DNA from: Cephalotrichum gorgonifer
Lineage: Eukaryota; Ascomycota; Sordariomycetes; Microascales; Microascaceae
Reading direction: 5' to 3'
Assembly (NCBI GenBank): GCA_900312665.1
Contig: ONZQ02000010.1
Location: 186,001-250,000, forward strand
DNA length: 64,000 bases
Under the pieces are notes generated by a model. The model was not told the DNA's origin. It worked only from the letters and a program-made list of their open reading frames with translations, and made no database searches. Below are positions 1 through 12,540 of this stretch, in pieces (position 1 is the stretch's first letter; the number at the start of each line of letters is the position of its first letter). The position numbers were made by a program, and so were the translations under genes.

Positions 1-320
1 AGAAGAAGCTCAAACTTACTGAGGGGAGCAAAACCTGTTCCTTTAGGATCAGGCTGGCTGGATTTGGGGTACATGAAGGCCAATCTAGCATTCCCGCTTG
101 TTAGCAGATCGTCTGGGGACAAACGCGCACCGCCAGTCTGAGGCACCCTTACGGGTTGTGGCTGGGATGATGGGGATATGAAGGATCCAAGGTTACGAAG
201 AAGGCAGCAGGACAGGGACTTGTAGGTGTGTGCGTGCGGTGTGGGATTGTGATGGGAGGATGGGGAAGAAAGTGCACGTAGGCGACACAGCGACATCTCA
301 AACCAACGTCCGTACGCCAT
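1..320 (-). CDS. Partial unidentified gene, 5' exon running off the left edge
   Basis: On the minus strand an open frame runs from an ATG at 320..318 (second in-frame ATG at 296..294) to the window edge with no stop. It reads as coding in its second half (about residues 58-100: Gly-Gly-Ala-Arg-Leu-Ser-Pro-Asp-Asp and a later Phe-Met-Tyr-Pro-Lys stretch), and a consensus donor GTAAGT lies at 19..14, which would end the exon at 20. The first half is Ser/Pro/His-rich and may be a targeting sequence, or may be an intron with the true start elsewhere, because acceptor-like CAG sites occur near 125-145. I do not recognise the family. The ~480 bp to the Vps9 stop codon at 799 contains nothing else I can support. 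Confidence 0.4.
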   Translation of the reverse strand, partial: MAYGRWFEMSLCRLRALSSPSSHHNPTPHAHTYKSLSCCLLRNLGSFISPSSQPQPVRVPQTGGARLSPDDLLTSGNARLAFMYPKSSQPDPKGTGFAPLSKFELL

Positions 321-798
321 GAAGAGGCGAAGAGGAATTTGGGGGACGTGGGTCTGAAGGGGTAGTTCTTATGAGTAGTCCTTATGAGTACTAGCTATTT
401 GGGTTTGGAGGTTGCCACTAGAAAATCACACAAGAAGCAGGCGGGGAGGAGGGGGGGATTCCTATCTTGACACCAAGTCTTTCTCTCGCCCCACGAGTGC
501 TTGAATCAGTCCGACCCATCTGATGTAGGTATTCGGTTTCCAAGTGAGAATAGAAGAAATAAGAGAGAGCCATTAAGTGCACCGGTTGTCATTCCGTTAT
601 ATCTACATCCACCCGCCCCCCTCTCTAGACCTTCCTTGTCCATCGGGAGCCTCGAAACGAGGAACGGTTCTTCGCTACAATAAATGGCTGGGAGAGGAAA
701 AAGGGGGGGGTAGGGAGGGCGTCATAGTAGGGAGGGGGGGGGGTAAGGTGGCCATGGCATTATAAATTATATTTTTCTAGAAGCTTTCTCCTCTCATC
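321..798. other. Spacer between left-edge gene and Vps9 3' end
   Basis: No gene is visible. It should hold the promoter of the left-edge minus-strand gene and the 3' flank of the Vps9 gene. Purine-rich runs (G7-G9) occur at about 690-745. Confidence 0.5.
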
Positions 799-3449
799 TT
801 AGCTCGATAAGGCGAGGCACGCGTCCACGGCGAGTCCGACCCTAGTCTTATCGTCAGTTCTTCTTGTGTTCCCCAAGTCAAATCGTCGGAAACGGTGAGA
901 TGGGGTGATCAGACACCGGGGAGAGGAGAAAAGTGTAAGAGGGAAAAGGGGTAAGGGGTAAGAGGTAAGGGGTAAGGGGGTAAACTCACCTCCCCTGCTT
1001 TTGATACACCACGTCGCTGATGATATCCCTATCCAAGTCCGGGAACATCCCGCAGAGTGTCTCGACGACGTTGGCGTGTTCAGCGCGGTGCAGCCTCTGC
1101 GCCTCGGCCGCCTCGGCGCTCGCCTGCCTCGCCGCCGCCTCCTCGGCCGATACCGCCCTGTGCTCCGGTATCGCCTGATTGGGAGGAGGGGGGAGGTCAG
1201 CGCTCAGACGTGCCGGGACCGGGGTCGCTGCCGCGGTGCGGGGGGTGGTGGCGGGGACGGAGGGGGGCGTCTCGTCGGAGAATATGCGGCCTATCGACGT
1301 GAGTGGCCTCTGGATCGTGCGTAGGAGACCAGTTATGGCTGCTTGGTCTTCGGAGTCAGGGCCCTCGGATGAAGTGGAGCGGCGGGGGGTCGAGGAGTCG
1401 CCGGGGGTGGATTCGGATGAGCGGCGGGCGGAGGGTTCGCCGGGGGGTTGGAGTGTGTCCGGGGCAGCGGGCTTCTCCGAGAACTGGGCCTGCGATGTGG
1501 TGGCGGGAGATTGGGGACGGTGCTTCTCGGCGATGGCGGAGACGGCAGCCTCGACGTTCTTTTCGAATTCTTCGTCGGTGATGGTAAGAGTTGTGCGGTC
1601 CATGTTCTCTATGAACTGGATGGCGCCCATCTGAAAAGAAGCATGTTAGAAACAGGGCGTCACTGGCATGTGCGAGAGGAGGGTTCAGGAGCTCACCAGT
1701 GATGAGAGATAGTAGCCGGCTTCGCCTGCCAGCTTGTCTTGGTTGCGGAACCGGAGGATGTATTGGACGTTGGAGACGAGATGCTCCGGGTTTGCCTGGA
1801 GAACAACGTATATCAAGAGCGGCATGAACGAGTCGGCAGAAGTGTCCGACTTTGCGTTTTTGAGAAGGCCTGGAGGTGTTAGCAGATAGGCTTCCAGGTT
1901 TAGTGGCGAGCAGACAAACCGAATATGACCTTGCAGCAGTTCAGGACGCAGATAATCTTGTCTCGGGGAGCCCGATAAGATTTGATCTTTAAGAGTTCTG
2001 GTCGTAGAATTAGCGTGTGCTCGGAGATATGAGACCCAATGAGTCGGCTGAGAATATACCTTGCTGTGCAAGTTTCAAAAACCGCTTGCCACTATCGCTG
2101 ACGGGCTCGATATCGAGATGCTCCTCGCGAATCCACCCGTAGATGTTAATCTTTTGCGTCAGAATCTCGTCCCTCTCCACATCCTCCTGGTGCTGGCCGC
2201 GCCTCCCTGGGGCTATGGGGCGTTCGGCCCCCCGGCGCTTAGGCTTCGCGCCGGGTACCGGCTGGGGAGGCGGGATGGCGGGCGAGAAGGTCTGGGCGTA
2301 CAGCCTGTTCATGACGAGCTTCTCCATGCCCTCCCGGGCGTTGTCGAACTCCGGGTCGGATACGGTCCTCCAGACTTCGCACAGGGCCATCTTGTTGGCG
2401 ATGAAGGCGAGGAAGTCGCCCACGATCTTGACTTGCTCGTGCACCATCCACTGCTTCTTCCCGAACTCCTGCAGGAAGGACTTGAGGTACCGCGCGACGG
2501 GGTCGGCCTTCTTGTTCCTCAGCTGCTCGAGGAATCTGTGAAAGTCGAACTGAAGGGCGGGCTCGGGTTCCGGCTCGGGAGGCGGCGGGCGGTGGAGGGT
2601 CACCGAGGGGGACATGGGTGGCTCGGTGCTAGAGAGGGAGAGGTGGCGGTCGGGAGGGGGGACGGGGGGCGCATCCTTTGGGGGGACAGGGGGGCCTGAA
2701 TCATCGGACACGGGCGCCTTGGAGGGCTGGCGGCCCACACGGGACTCGTTGGCGATGCGGAGGTCCTGGAATTGGGTTAAGACACCTGCCGCCAGCGGCT
2801 CTAAACTTGATTTCCTCGGCGGATGCTGAGAGGAACTGTTGAGGTGAGGCGAAGTAATCTCCAGCCTCGGGCTCATCACCTCATCCTCGTCGGGACCGCC
2901 TCCGTCGCCGGAAAACTGGGCCATAATGGTTTGGATCTCCGATCGAGAGCCGCCCTCTTGCTCATCCTCGCTCAGGTACCTCCGGTCGTCATAACCTGCG
3001 TCAGACCGGCTCGGTGAGACCTCGGAAGTCGACCTAGAGTGGCCATAGCCCGAGGCGGAGGATGCCGCTCTCGAAGGCGGCTTTGAGGGGCCGGGTGTAG
3101 CCGGGGTCGGATCGACATATGTTGTAGCGTATGTCACGTCCAACAAGCCTTCTGAGGTCGGGGAGGAGGTGACGGCCTGCTGGGGGGAGGGCTTTATGGT
3201 GGCGACCGAGGAGGTCATGATATCGGGAGGGTCGTCGCGAGGGGGGTCATGTTCGGGAGACGCCTTTTCCGGGGCGTTTACTACTGGCTCTGCCGTCTGA
3301 GGAGTGAGGGTTGGTGGCTCGGCTAGGTCGATTAGGTTCTCTGGCGTCTCGCTGCGGGGTATCTCTACGCTGGTAGAGTTCTCATCCGTTCGGGACATAT
3401 CTTGGACTTTGGCTTCCATATCTAGGGCGGGGGCTGGGCCTTTTTCCAT
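799..3449 (-). CDS. VPS9: Vps9-family Rab5 guanine-nucleotide exchange factor (VPS9 + CUE)
   Basis: Five exons on the minus strand: 3449-2060, 1997-1920, 1869-1697, 1630-990, 841-799; all junctions are GT-AG and keep phase, giving 774 residues. The first ~300 residues are Ser/Pro-rich and disordered. The VPS9 catalytic domain follows (about 310-600), with the family hallmarks RAPRDKIICVLNCCKVIFG and DSFMPLLIYVVLQANPEHL visible across exons 2-3. After a disordered linker the last ~50 residues form a CUE ubiquitin-binding domain; its last helix (GLAVDACLAL) is in the small final exon. In yeast, Vps9 activates Vps21/Rab5 on endosomes and its CUE domain binds monoubiquitin; the same job is inferred here. 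A TTACCCC-type simple repeat sits just inside the fourth intron (about 945-983). Identity is secure; the long N-terminal tail is longer than in yeast. Confidence 0.93.
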
Positions 3450-5748
3450 CTTTATCGAGCGACGTATCTCTTCATGGTCGAGCGAGTGTAAGAGCGAGGG
3501 CAGGGTGCAAGAGCGAAGTCGAGGGAGGGTTTACGCTGGGTGCGGTCGAGGGGTCTGGCGGAGATATGCAGGCGTTGGTTCGTTCGTTCTCAACAAGGTC
3601 GACGGAGAGGGGCAGGTACCCGTAAGCGACAGGTACGAGGAGGGTCTCGAGGATAGGCTGCAGCTATAGGGGCGAGGGTTCTAGGATGCTAGGAAACCGT
3701 ACTCGTATGCGCCAGGAGAGTCGTGGTCGTACGCCGTCTGGGTATCGCGAGCGATTGGGTTTGAGGAGACGAATGCTCCGGCTCGGATTTTGTGGGGACG
3801 AATGACGGACGAATGTGGTACTCATGCGAGGTAGCTACATAGGTTTGGGAAATTACTCGTGGAGCTGCCTATGGGATAAACCGCTCGACTATCATGGGAC
3901 AGAGGATCAATGGGACTGCGCGAACTTGGAGATAAAAGCGCTGTGGGCGCAATCATTTGCAACAACAAAAGGCTTCCCAAGATTCGGGGTTGGCCTTGGG
4001 ACCAAAGACTTTGGTGCTGTTGGGGGCCTGGCACTGCGACGTTGAAGGATTCTTGGTTCCTCTTGGTGGACGTCACTGAAGGGCCCGTGACCGACCCCGC
4101 CAATGCCAAGTGGTGTACCTTCTACTGTTTTCCCATTTACAATATCCGCACTGTGATTATACCGCAGAGTTCTGCTGAAGATTGGTGGATAGGGAAGTTC
4201 TTTGCTCTTAATAAACAGTGCGGGTAGTCTGGCTCTGGCCCCACTCAGGGTCCAACCTTTGTGAAGCAGCCCAACAATTTCGACCTCCCCGTTGTGGTAC
4301 TACTTGTTTGTACTCGTAATGCTCTTATGAGTGCCGGGACGGGATGGATGGATGGGTTTTATTTTTTTTGGGGGGGGAGGGGGTGGTGTTTATCTATTAT
4401 ACTTGTAGACTGCATGATTCTACGACGGAGGATGTAAAAGCGGGTATCGAAGTGCCGCGACCGCTAACATCCAAATAGGCGCTGTCTTGTCTTTGTCCGG
4501 GCAAGTGCTTTGGCCTTTGCTCGGTCTCCCGCATCGACTCAGATTGCCCACGTGGTGGCTGTTGCTGCTCCGAGATAAATGACGTCGGCAAAGATACAAG
4601 TACGTACCACATCACATCACATCAATGCTCCTCCTGACCGGTCCTGTCCGTCGCCATGTTGGCGGTACTTGAAGTCGCACACTCTATGTATAATACTGCT
4701 GAGTAGTCTAGGGATATGAACCGAGTTATCTGGATATGTGGAGTGTGAAGGGCCGATATGGAAAGCATGCTGTAGACCTTACACTTTAAATGTGAAGAGA
4801 GCCAAAGGTAGCATGAGATGAGATAAGATGAGATGAAAGCAGGTCCATGACATGGTCTTGTCACGACGAGGTTCTAGTCAGTGTGTTAATTCCTGCTCAG
4901 TCATCAGGCATCGGTCAGCCATTCGATGCGACACGGACACCCGAGATGTAGTGTGGTTTGCACCTTCCCAAATTCCATGTAATCTCCAATCTCTAGTGGG
5001 GCAAAAAAATGGAGACGCGCTTCCTTATGTTCTAATGTCATCCAAGTCCTATCCCTGATCTGGGCGACAAATAACATCACTGAATACGAGTACCTGTGCC
5101 AGGTCGGAGACTAGCTTCCCTGATTGTCCGCCCCTTCGGGTTCCTGGGCGGGCCGAAAGTCAAAGCTCACTTTTCTCGATCTTGGCTCCGATCTTGGCAC
5201 TCGATCATCTCATACCCGCGTTGTGTCTGATTCAATCTCCCTGCTTTCTCCCTTCCTTACCTTACCCGTCAAGGTTAATCTTGCCTCCATTCACTCTTTT
5301 TTTCTTTCTTTATTTTCTTCGTCCGTACTTGTATTTCCCCTTCGCTGGGTGTTTTATGTTTCGCCCTGTTCAATTTTCGTCTGCTTGCAAAGCCCAATTA
5401 ATCGCCGGAGTACTCAAATCTTTGCGCTCCGGCGCTCCCGGGTGTGATTCGGCGCTCATCCGTGCCTGTAACTGGTCTCACCCTCTTCCTCATCCTCGTG
5501 GAGATACAGCGGAGGTCTCAGACACTCGTTCCCCACTTCGGCATCGTTCATTCAGCTTTTGTTCCGCCGCTCGGGATACCGTCGAATCTTCAAGGTTCTC
5601 AATTGGCAATGTCCGAGCTATCCGACCCGATATCGTAGCCTCCCTCCCTACCTCCTGCTACTACCCTTTCGCGTCGCCCGCTCACTTTTAACCTCCGGAC
5701 ACCCGTTTGCCAGAAAATGGTCATCCGGTCGCTTCTCTTCTACGTACA
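3450..5748. other. Divergent promoter region, Vps9 / flippase
   Basis: A 2.3-kb spacer between two genes transcribed away from each other. No convincing gene. The last ~600 bp before the flippase ATG is pyrimidine-rich (CT runs at about 5230-5340), as expected for a fungal 5' leader. A short (GATGA) repeat lies at about 4812-4836. Confidence 0.6.
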
Positions 5749-8700
5749 ATGATAGAGGAGGAAAAGCCGGGAGGAGACACGGCGGCCAGTCCCGTGGCTC
5801 CCGGGCCCGGGCCGGCTGCCGCCGGACTGCCACCAACCAAGCCCACCATGCTCAAGCCAACCTCCCTCAGCCAGACCCTTAGGAACGCCGCGCACAAGAT
5901 CTACAAGCGCGCCTTCCTGGAATTCATCCTCCGCGAGAAGCCTCTTCGCCCCTCCAAGGATGGCCGCCACATCCCGCTGGATCCGACGCGCCCGCAGCCC
6001 CTCGTCGACTCGCGCCGCGGCAATTCGTACCTCGACAACTCTGTCCGCACCTCACGATACACCGTCTACGACTTCTTCCCGAAGCAGCTAATCTTCCAGT
6101 TCAGCCGTATCGGCAACTTCTACTTCCTCTGCGTCGGTGTGCCACAGACGATCCCCGGTCTGAGCACAACGGGGAATTTCACCACCATCGTGCCCCTCAT
6201 GGTCTTTGTGCTTCTTACTATTTTGAAAGAGGGGTTCGACGACTATAGGCGCCACCGACTCGATAATGTGGAGAATGCGAATGCGGTCATGGTTCTTAAG
6301 GAGGCTTCCAAGGCCCGGCCTCATGCCGTGGTGGTTAAGCGGTGGACGACACGCTTCCCCTTTCTGCATAAGACCGAAGAGCCCATCCGGGAGTTCGACG
6401 AGGAGTACGACGGGTTCAAGTGGGTTTCGACAAAGTGGTCTGACGTTAGGGTCGGGGACGTCCTAAAACTCACCAGGGACGAATCGGTCCCTGCTGACAT
6501 CGTCCTCCTCCACGCCGACGGCGAGAATGATCTGGCATACATCGAGACCATGGCGCTGGACGGAGAAACAAACCTGAAGAGCAAGCAAGTGTCTGCAGCG
6601 ATCAAGGACTGTGACTCTATCAAGGGTATACTCTCCTGTCCCGCACATTTTGTTACCGAGGACCCAAATCCCGAGCTTTATCGCTTTGATGGCAGGGTGA
6701 CCGTCGGAGAGAAGACGCTGCCTCTCACGCTTAACGAGGTCATATATCGCGGGAGCATTTTACGGAATACGCCCAGCGTAACTGGGCTAGTGGTTAACAC
6801 CGGCGAGGAGTCCAAGTTCCGTAAGTCCCGATTCCCATCCGTCCTACAGGCTATGTGTTTCTCCTCCCTAACACAACCCAGGGATGAACGCGAATCAGCA
6901 TCCGCAAGCCAAGAGACCAGCCCTCGAACGAGTCGCCAACAGGATCGTCCTCACCCTCGCTCTCTACGTCGTCGTCCTCTCTGTGGGCTGCTCCATGGGC
7001 TACGTGGCCTGGCAGAAATCCTTCGAGAGCCACAGTTGGTATCTAAAGGACGCCAAAGTCCCCTTCCACGAGATCCTCATCGCGTACATCATCCAATTCA
7101 ACAACGTCATCCCGCTCGCGCTGTACGTGAGCTTGGAGATTGTCAAGATAGGACAGATGCTCATGTTGAACTCGGATATCGAAATGTACGACGAGGCGAC
7201 AGACACGCCGGCGAGGTGCAACACGAATAATATTCTCGAAAACCTCGGCCAGGTCGGGTATGTATTCTCCGATAAGACGGGGACCCTTACGGAAAATGTC
7301 ATGAAGTTTCGCAAGCTGAGCATTGCGGGGACGGCATGGCTCCACGAAGTGGACCTGGAGAGTGACGGCCTCACAAAAACGAGGACAGGCGAGGGTTCGC
7401 ATGGCGATATTGAGCTATCCACCCTGGGACGAAAGACGAGTCACTTCAGCACACATAGAAAACCTGCACTCTCCACGACTGCATCCTCTGAGTCCTCCGA
7501 GGCCCTTCATAAGCTCCCTTCCCTGACACGAGCGGTATCAGCCGGTCAACGGAGATCATCGTCGCAGTGGCGATCATCCGGGAGACCTCTCAATGTACAG
7601 CCAGATGTCACGACTTCGGACCTGACAGAGTACATTCAGGCGCGGCCCAACTCGCTCTTCGCCCGGAAGGCGAAGCAGTACCTCCTCGCCATGGCCCTCT
7701 GCCACACCTGCTTACCCGAGATGCGCAACGGCACGATTGACTTCCAATCTTCATCACCCGATGAGTTAGCGATTGTGAAAGCCGCGCAGGAACTAGGCTA
7801 CTCGGTCGTTAAACGATCCCCGCAATCTATTACACTACGAGTGTCCGGCGAGAACGGCTCGTCGGACCTTCAAACGTTCGAGATCCTCGACGTCATCGAA
7901 TTCAGTACAAAGCGAAAGCGAATGTCCGTCATTGTGCGCTACCCGGACGGCCGCATCGCTATCATTTGCAAAGGGGCCGACTCGGTCATCCTACCCCGTT
8001 TGAAGATGGCGGGGCTGGCGAAACAGAAGGCGACGGAGGTAAGAAAGAGCGCGGACCTCGAGCACGAGCTCGCGCGGAGGAGTCTCCAGGAGTCGAGGCC
8101 GAGCCTTGGTGGGCAACGGCCGAGCATCAGTGGGCAACGGCCAAGTATCGGCGGGCCGCGTACTAGCATAGCGGGCAGGCTTGGGGCAGGAGCATCGTTC
8201 TTGGACCCCAATCACGGACTGGGACAGCCTGATGTTCGGAGCAAGTCCTTCGAGATGGGTGCGAGGCCTCAATGCGACGATCGCGACGACAGGCCGAGGC
8301 CGTCTCTAACGACCCGGGGTAAATCTTTCGAACTATCCAAGTACGTCGTGCTCCACACTCCGGATCAAGATAGTCCCGACGTCACCGACAACAGGCTTGA
8401 CTTCCTCGATGATCCATATATACATGACGACCCGACAGTGTTCAGCCGATGCTTCAAACACCTGGACGACTTTGCCGCCGAGGGCCTGAGAACCCTCGTT
8501 TTCGCGCAGAGATTCATACCCGAAGCAGAATATACGACTTGGAAGGCGACCTTTGAGAAGGCCAGCACCAGCATAACCAACCGCCAAGACCTCATTGAAT
8601 CTGCCGCCGAATCAATCGAGCTGTCGCTCGACCTCGTCGGTGCCTCCGCGATAGAGGACAAGCTCCAGGAGGGCGTTCCCGATACGATCGACCGTCTGCG

Positions 8701-10168
8701 CCGCGCCAACATCCATATCTGGATGCTAACGGGCGACAAGCGCGAGACAGCCATCAACATCGCCCACTCCGCCCGGATCTGCCAGCCCGGATCCGACCTG
8801 TACATTATCGACTCCACCAAGGGATCGCTCGACTCGCAGCTGCAGACCGTCCTGGAAGACATCCAGTCCGAGTCGGTCCATAGCGTCGTGGTAATCGACG
8901 GACACACGCTCGGTATAATCGAGCAGTCAGACGAACTGTCGGAGCAGTTCTACGCCGTGATGCCCCTCGTCGATTCGGTGATCTGCTGCCGCGCCTCGCC
9001 GGCGCAGAAGGCACTCCTCGTCCGCACCGTCCGGACCCGGCTCCGCAAGTCCAAGACGGCGTCGAACAGGGGCCTCACGCTCGCGATTGGCGACGGCGCG
9101 AACGACCTCGCCATGATACAGTCCTCGCACGTCGGGATTGGTATATCTGGCAAGGAGGGGCTCCAGGCGGCGCGCGTGGCAGACTACTCCATCTCGCAGT
9201 TCCGCTTCCTCGAGCGCCTGCTCCTCGTGCACGGGCGGTGGAACTACGTGCGCACGGCCAAGTTCATCCTCTTGACCTTTTGGAAGGAGATGTTCTTCTA
9301 CCTACCCACGGCGATTTACCAGCGGTATAACGGCTACACGGGGACGTCCCTCTACGAGTACGCCAGCCTGACGGTATTCAACACTCTCTTCACGAGTCTC
9401 GCGGTCATCTGCATGGGGATCTGGGAGCAGGACTTGAAGGCAGAGACGCTTCTCGCTGTGCCGGAGCTATATGTGTGCGGGCAGAAGAACATGGGGCTCA
9501 ACATGTGGAAGTATGTCGGGTGGATGGTGATCGCGGCCACGGACGGGGTGCTGATGTGGTTCGGGGTCTGGGCCGGGTACGGCTGGACGGCGCGGTATAG
9601 CGATCAGGGGCTGTTCGCGATCGGGAACCTCGCATTTACGGTTGGCGTGCTGTGGATTAACTGGCGGCTGTTGTAAGTTTTCCTCCCCTCCCCTCCCCCC
9701 TATACTATTTCGCGCTAGCATACGCAAGTTTCCTAACGCTGTGGGGGCCGGCAGCATCTTCGAGACACACTACAAGAACGCCGTCGTTATGTTCTGCTTC
9801 TTTCTCACGACGATAGGATGGTGGGTCTGGAACCTGGCACTGGCGGGCAGCTACGCGCGGGCGCCTCCATCTACGCCGTCCGCGACGGCATCACCAAGAC
9901 CTACGGACGGGACGCCCTCTGGTGGGCCACGTTGTTTGGCGTCCTCGGCGTACTGGGCATGATAGAGATGACGAGGAGAATTGTGAAGCGGGTGCTGGTC
10001 GGGATGGGGCTCTGGAGGTGGGGAGTCTGGGGGGAGGTGGGCGAGGGGTTGGACGTGGAAGTCTGGCAGGAGCTGGAGAAGGATCCTGTTGTTTGGGAGA
10101 GGTTGAAGAGGCTTGCGGCTGGGAAAGGGGAGGAGGACGAGGAGGAAGTGGAAGGTGGGGAGGCATAG
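5749..10168 (+). CDS. DNF3: P4-type phospholipid-transporting ATPase (flippase), Dnf3-like; apparent 1-nt frame break near the C-terminus
   Basis: Exons 5749-6820, 6882-9672 and 9755-10168, about 1425 residues. Seen: actuator-domain DGETNLK at about residue 271, phosphorylation site DKTGTLTEN at about 488, hinge GDGANDLAMI near the end of exon 2, and membrane segments before, between and after these. The M4 region reads PLALY where most P4-ATPases have PISLY. Family role: flipping phospholipids to the cytosolic leaflet of Golgi/plasma membrane, with a Cdc50-type partner (not in this window). The N domain carries long insertions, as in Dnf3 proteins, including four tandem 7-residue units (8096-8179). 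In exon 3 the frame that encodes the last membrane helices (ending WVWNLALAGSYA) and the frame that encodes the conserved tail (SIYAVRDG onwards, to the TAG at 10168) differ by one base; the break lies at about 9849-9863 in a G/C-rich stretch. Start chosen at the first ATG in frame; an artefact of sequencing is more likely than a true defect. Confidence 0.88.
8096..8179 (+). repeat. Four tandem 21-bp coding units in the flippase N-domain insert
   Basis: Four consecutive 7-residue units RPSLGGQ, RPSISGQ, RPSIGGP and RTSIAGR lie inside the nucleotide-binding domain insertion. The basic Arg-x-Ser pattern would suit kinase sites, which is inference. Confidence 0.8.
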
Positions 10169-10597
10169 AAGAAAATAGAAGGGGGGAGCAGGTTGCATTT
10201 GGCGCATATAGAGGATTGGATCTTGGACCTTGGATACCCATTGCTATTGTAGTTTTAGACGTATATATTGGGGCCGAAGCTACTCAGAGTAATCACTAAT
10301 TCGAAATGAGCATTGTAAAGGGGTTGGTGTGTCTTGTACGACCTGCCATCTATTATTGTCATACGCGAATGGTCCTTCCGATGTATTATAGGCGTCGGGA
10401 CGATCGATACACACACGCACACACACACACGCATAAACGACATCTGCAGCCAAGCGAGATCACATAAGCAAGTCTATGCGTCATTAGTATTAATACCTAG
10501 GCCATCAAATGTGCTCCTAAGCCACCCCCTTCCTATCGAAAAGCAAGATGCATATACAAGCTAGTCGCCGTGTAAGTCCCCATCCAGAGCAACATCC
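10169..10597. other. Convergent 3' spacer with CA microsatellite
   Basis: The 429 bp between the flippase stop and the MFS transporter stop. It holds an imperfect (CA)n run at about 10411-10434 and no gene. Both 3' UTRs should lie here. Confidence 0.6.
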
Positions 10598-12540
10598 TCA
10601 CGGCCGCCCCCTCGCGCCCCTCGGCCCTCCCGACCCAGGCGACGTCCCGATCCTCCCCACGACGCCCGACCCCCTAAACATGACGGCGACGACCAAGAAC
10701 GCGCAGCACCCCAGCGCGAAGGTGGTCCAGTTCGCGGCCCTGATCCCCCGCAGCGTCGCGTCCTCCCACTCCACCATCTCTCCCGCGTCCTGCACGCTCA
10801 CGCCCCTCTCCCGCGCCATGACGGACGTCTGGGCCACGGTGCTGAGGGCGAGGCCGACGGCCCTCCCGACCTGCCCCACGGCGTTGGACAGCGCGCCGCC
10901 CAGAGCCTGGTCCTCGTCGGACAGGCACGAGGACACGTACAGCGTCAGGGCGGGCCAGGTGGTGTCGGCGCCCATGACGGCGAGGCACAGGGCCGGCAGC
11001 CCGTAGGCGAAGTAGGTAGTGTGCGGCGGGATGGGGACCGCGAACAGGAGGCACGCGACCGAGACGGAGGCGCAGCCGAAGAGGAGGAGGTAGTACGTCG
11101 GCACGCGCGAGAGGAGCTGCGCCGCGATGGCGGCGACTATGATCCCGACCACGCCCGTGGGTATGAAGCGGAGCGTGGTCTGGAGGACGGACAGGCCCTG
11201 GTAGTTCTGGAAGAAGTACGTGGCGTAGATGAACAAGTTGTTGAAGCTGGAGAAGAAGAGGCCCATGATGACGAGCGCGGCGGAGAACTTGCCGTTGCGG
11301 AAGACGGAGAGCCGCACGAGCGGGGCGCGGGACGTCTTGTTCTCGAGGTACCACTGCCAGGCGGCGAACAGGCCGATGACCAGCAGGGAGACGACGATGA
11401 GGGCGGGGATCCACGGCGTGGACCAGCCGACCACGTTGCCCTCCGTCAGGGCGAACATGAGCGCCAGGAGGCCGGCCGTCACGAGCGCGCCGCCGACCCA
11501 GTCCACGGACGCGAGGGACGGCGACGGGGAGGCGCTGTCGCCCTCGTCGTCTGCGGGACGGAGCTTCGGCGGGGGAGGGGGGATGACGAAGAGGCTCGCG
11601 GCAGCGATGATGGCGGACACGATGGCCATGATGGCGAAGACCCACTTCCAGCTCGCATACTCAGCTATGAAGCCCGCGAGGAGGTTGCCGAAGATGCTGC
11701 CGAGGGGTGCGCCGGCGGCTTGGGCTTGTTAGCCGGGGATGCTAGCGGTGTGTGTGGGGGGGGGGACAAGGGGAACGGGATGAGGGACGAGGGACGGGTA
11801 GGTGTACCATAAGTGCTAAATGCGTAGTTCTTCGCCTTCCCTGGGGGAAAGGTGGTCCCCAGGATGCCGATCGCAGTCGGCACGTTCGCAGCAGACCCCT
11901 AATGGACGTTAGCAAAAGTCAGATAGTTAGAGAGAGCAGAGCAACGGATGGGGTAAAAACTAGATGGGTTGGATACTCACTAGTCCGTGCAACCCCCTGA
12001 ACAGGTCAAAGGCGATCTCGTTCTTCAAAAACGGGTTCGCGGCGCTGACGGCCGCAACCCACGCCGTCCCCGCGGCGAAGATGAACCTCTTGCCGAAGAC
12101 GTCTGCTATGCGGCCCCATAGCAGCAGGAAGCATCCGAAGGCGAGGGCGTAGGCGGAGACGACCCACTGCAGGCGCGAGGACGGAATCTCGAGGTCTCGG
12201 GCTATGCCGGGCAGAATGATGACGGTTGCTTGGACGGAGAAGGTCTGTGATGACGGTCAGGATGGTGTTAGGTGGGGAGTGCGAGCAGGGGAGGGACGAG
12301 GGGGTGGTGGCGCACGTTCATGAAGCTCGCGCCAGTCGTCGTGGCTACGATGGCAATACATCGAGCCTTGGAGAAGGGGAGGGGTGGGGGATTGTCGAAG
12401 GAGTATTCCTCGTCCCGGACATCGTCGTCGTCGCTTGCCCGAATATGCGGCTCGGCGGGCGATTTCTCGGGGTCGGACTCGGGGCGGTGTTGCGCCGGCT
12501 GCTCCCGTACGGCCTCCGGCTTTTCGGGGTCCGGAGACAT
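10598..12540 (-). CDS. Major facilitator superfamily drug/aminotriazole-type exporter
   Basis: Four exons on the minus strand: 12540-12316, 12244-11981, 11898-11808, 11724-10598; 568 residues. An acidic/proline-rich cytosolic N-terminus (~65 residues) is followed by multiple hydrophobic helices; the early part shows the loop pattern of drug:H+ antiporters (LQWVVSAYALAFGCFLLLWG, then GRIADVFGKR, the motif-A equivalent), and the total helix content fits the 14-TM DHA2 family. Proton-coupled export of toxic compounds is the family role; the substrate cannot be told. The third acceptor is ambiguous between AG at 11726..11725 (used here) and one 6 nt further on, which would remove two residues. 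No biosynthetic genes flank it, so it does not look like part of a metabolite cluster. Confidence 0.88.

Noticed and set aside
945..983. Telomere-like repeat (GGGGTAA/TTACCCC copies)
   Set aside because: The unit is not the fungal telomere TTAGGG in either orientation; it is a short simple repeat inside a Vps9 intron.
10598..12540. Secondary-metabolite cluster around the MFS exporter
   Set aside because: Neighbours are a flippase, a PARG-like protein and BCS1; no synthase, P450 or pathway regulator is present.
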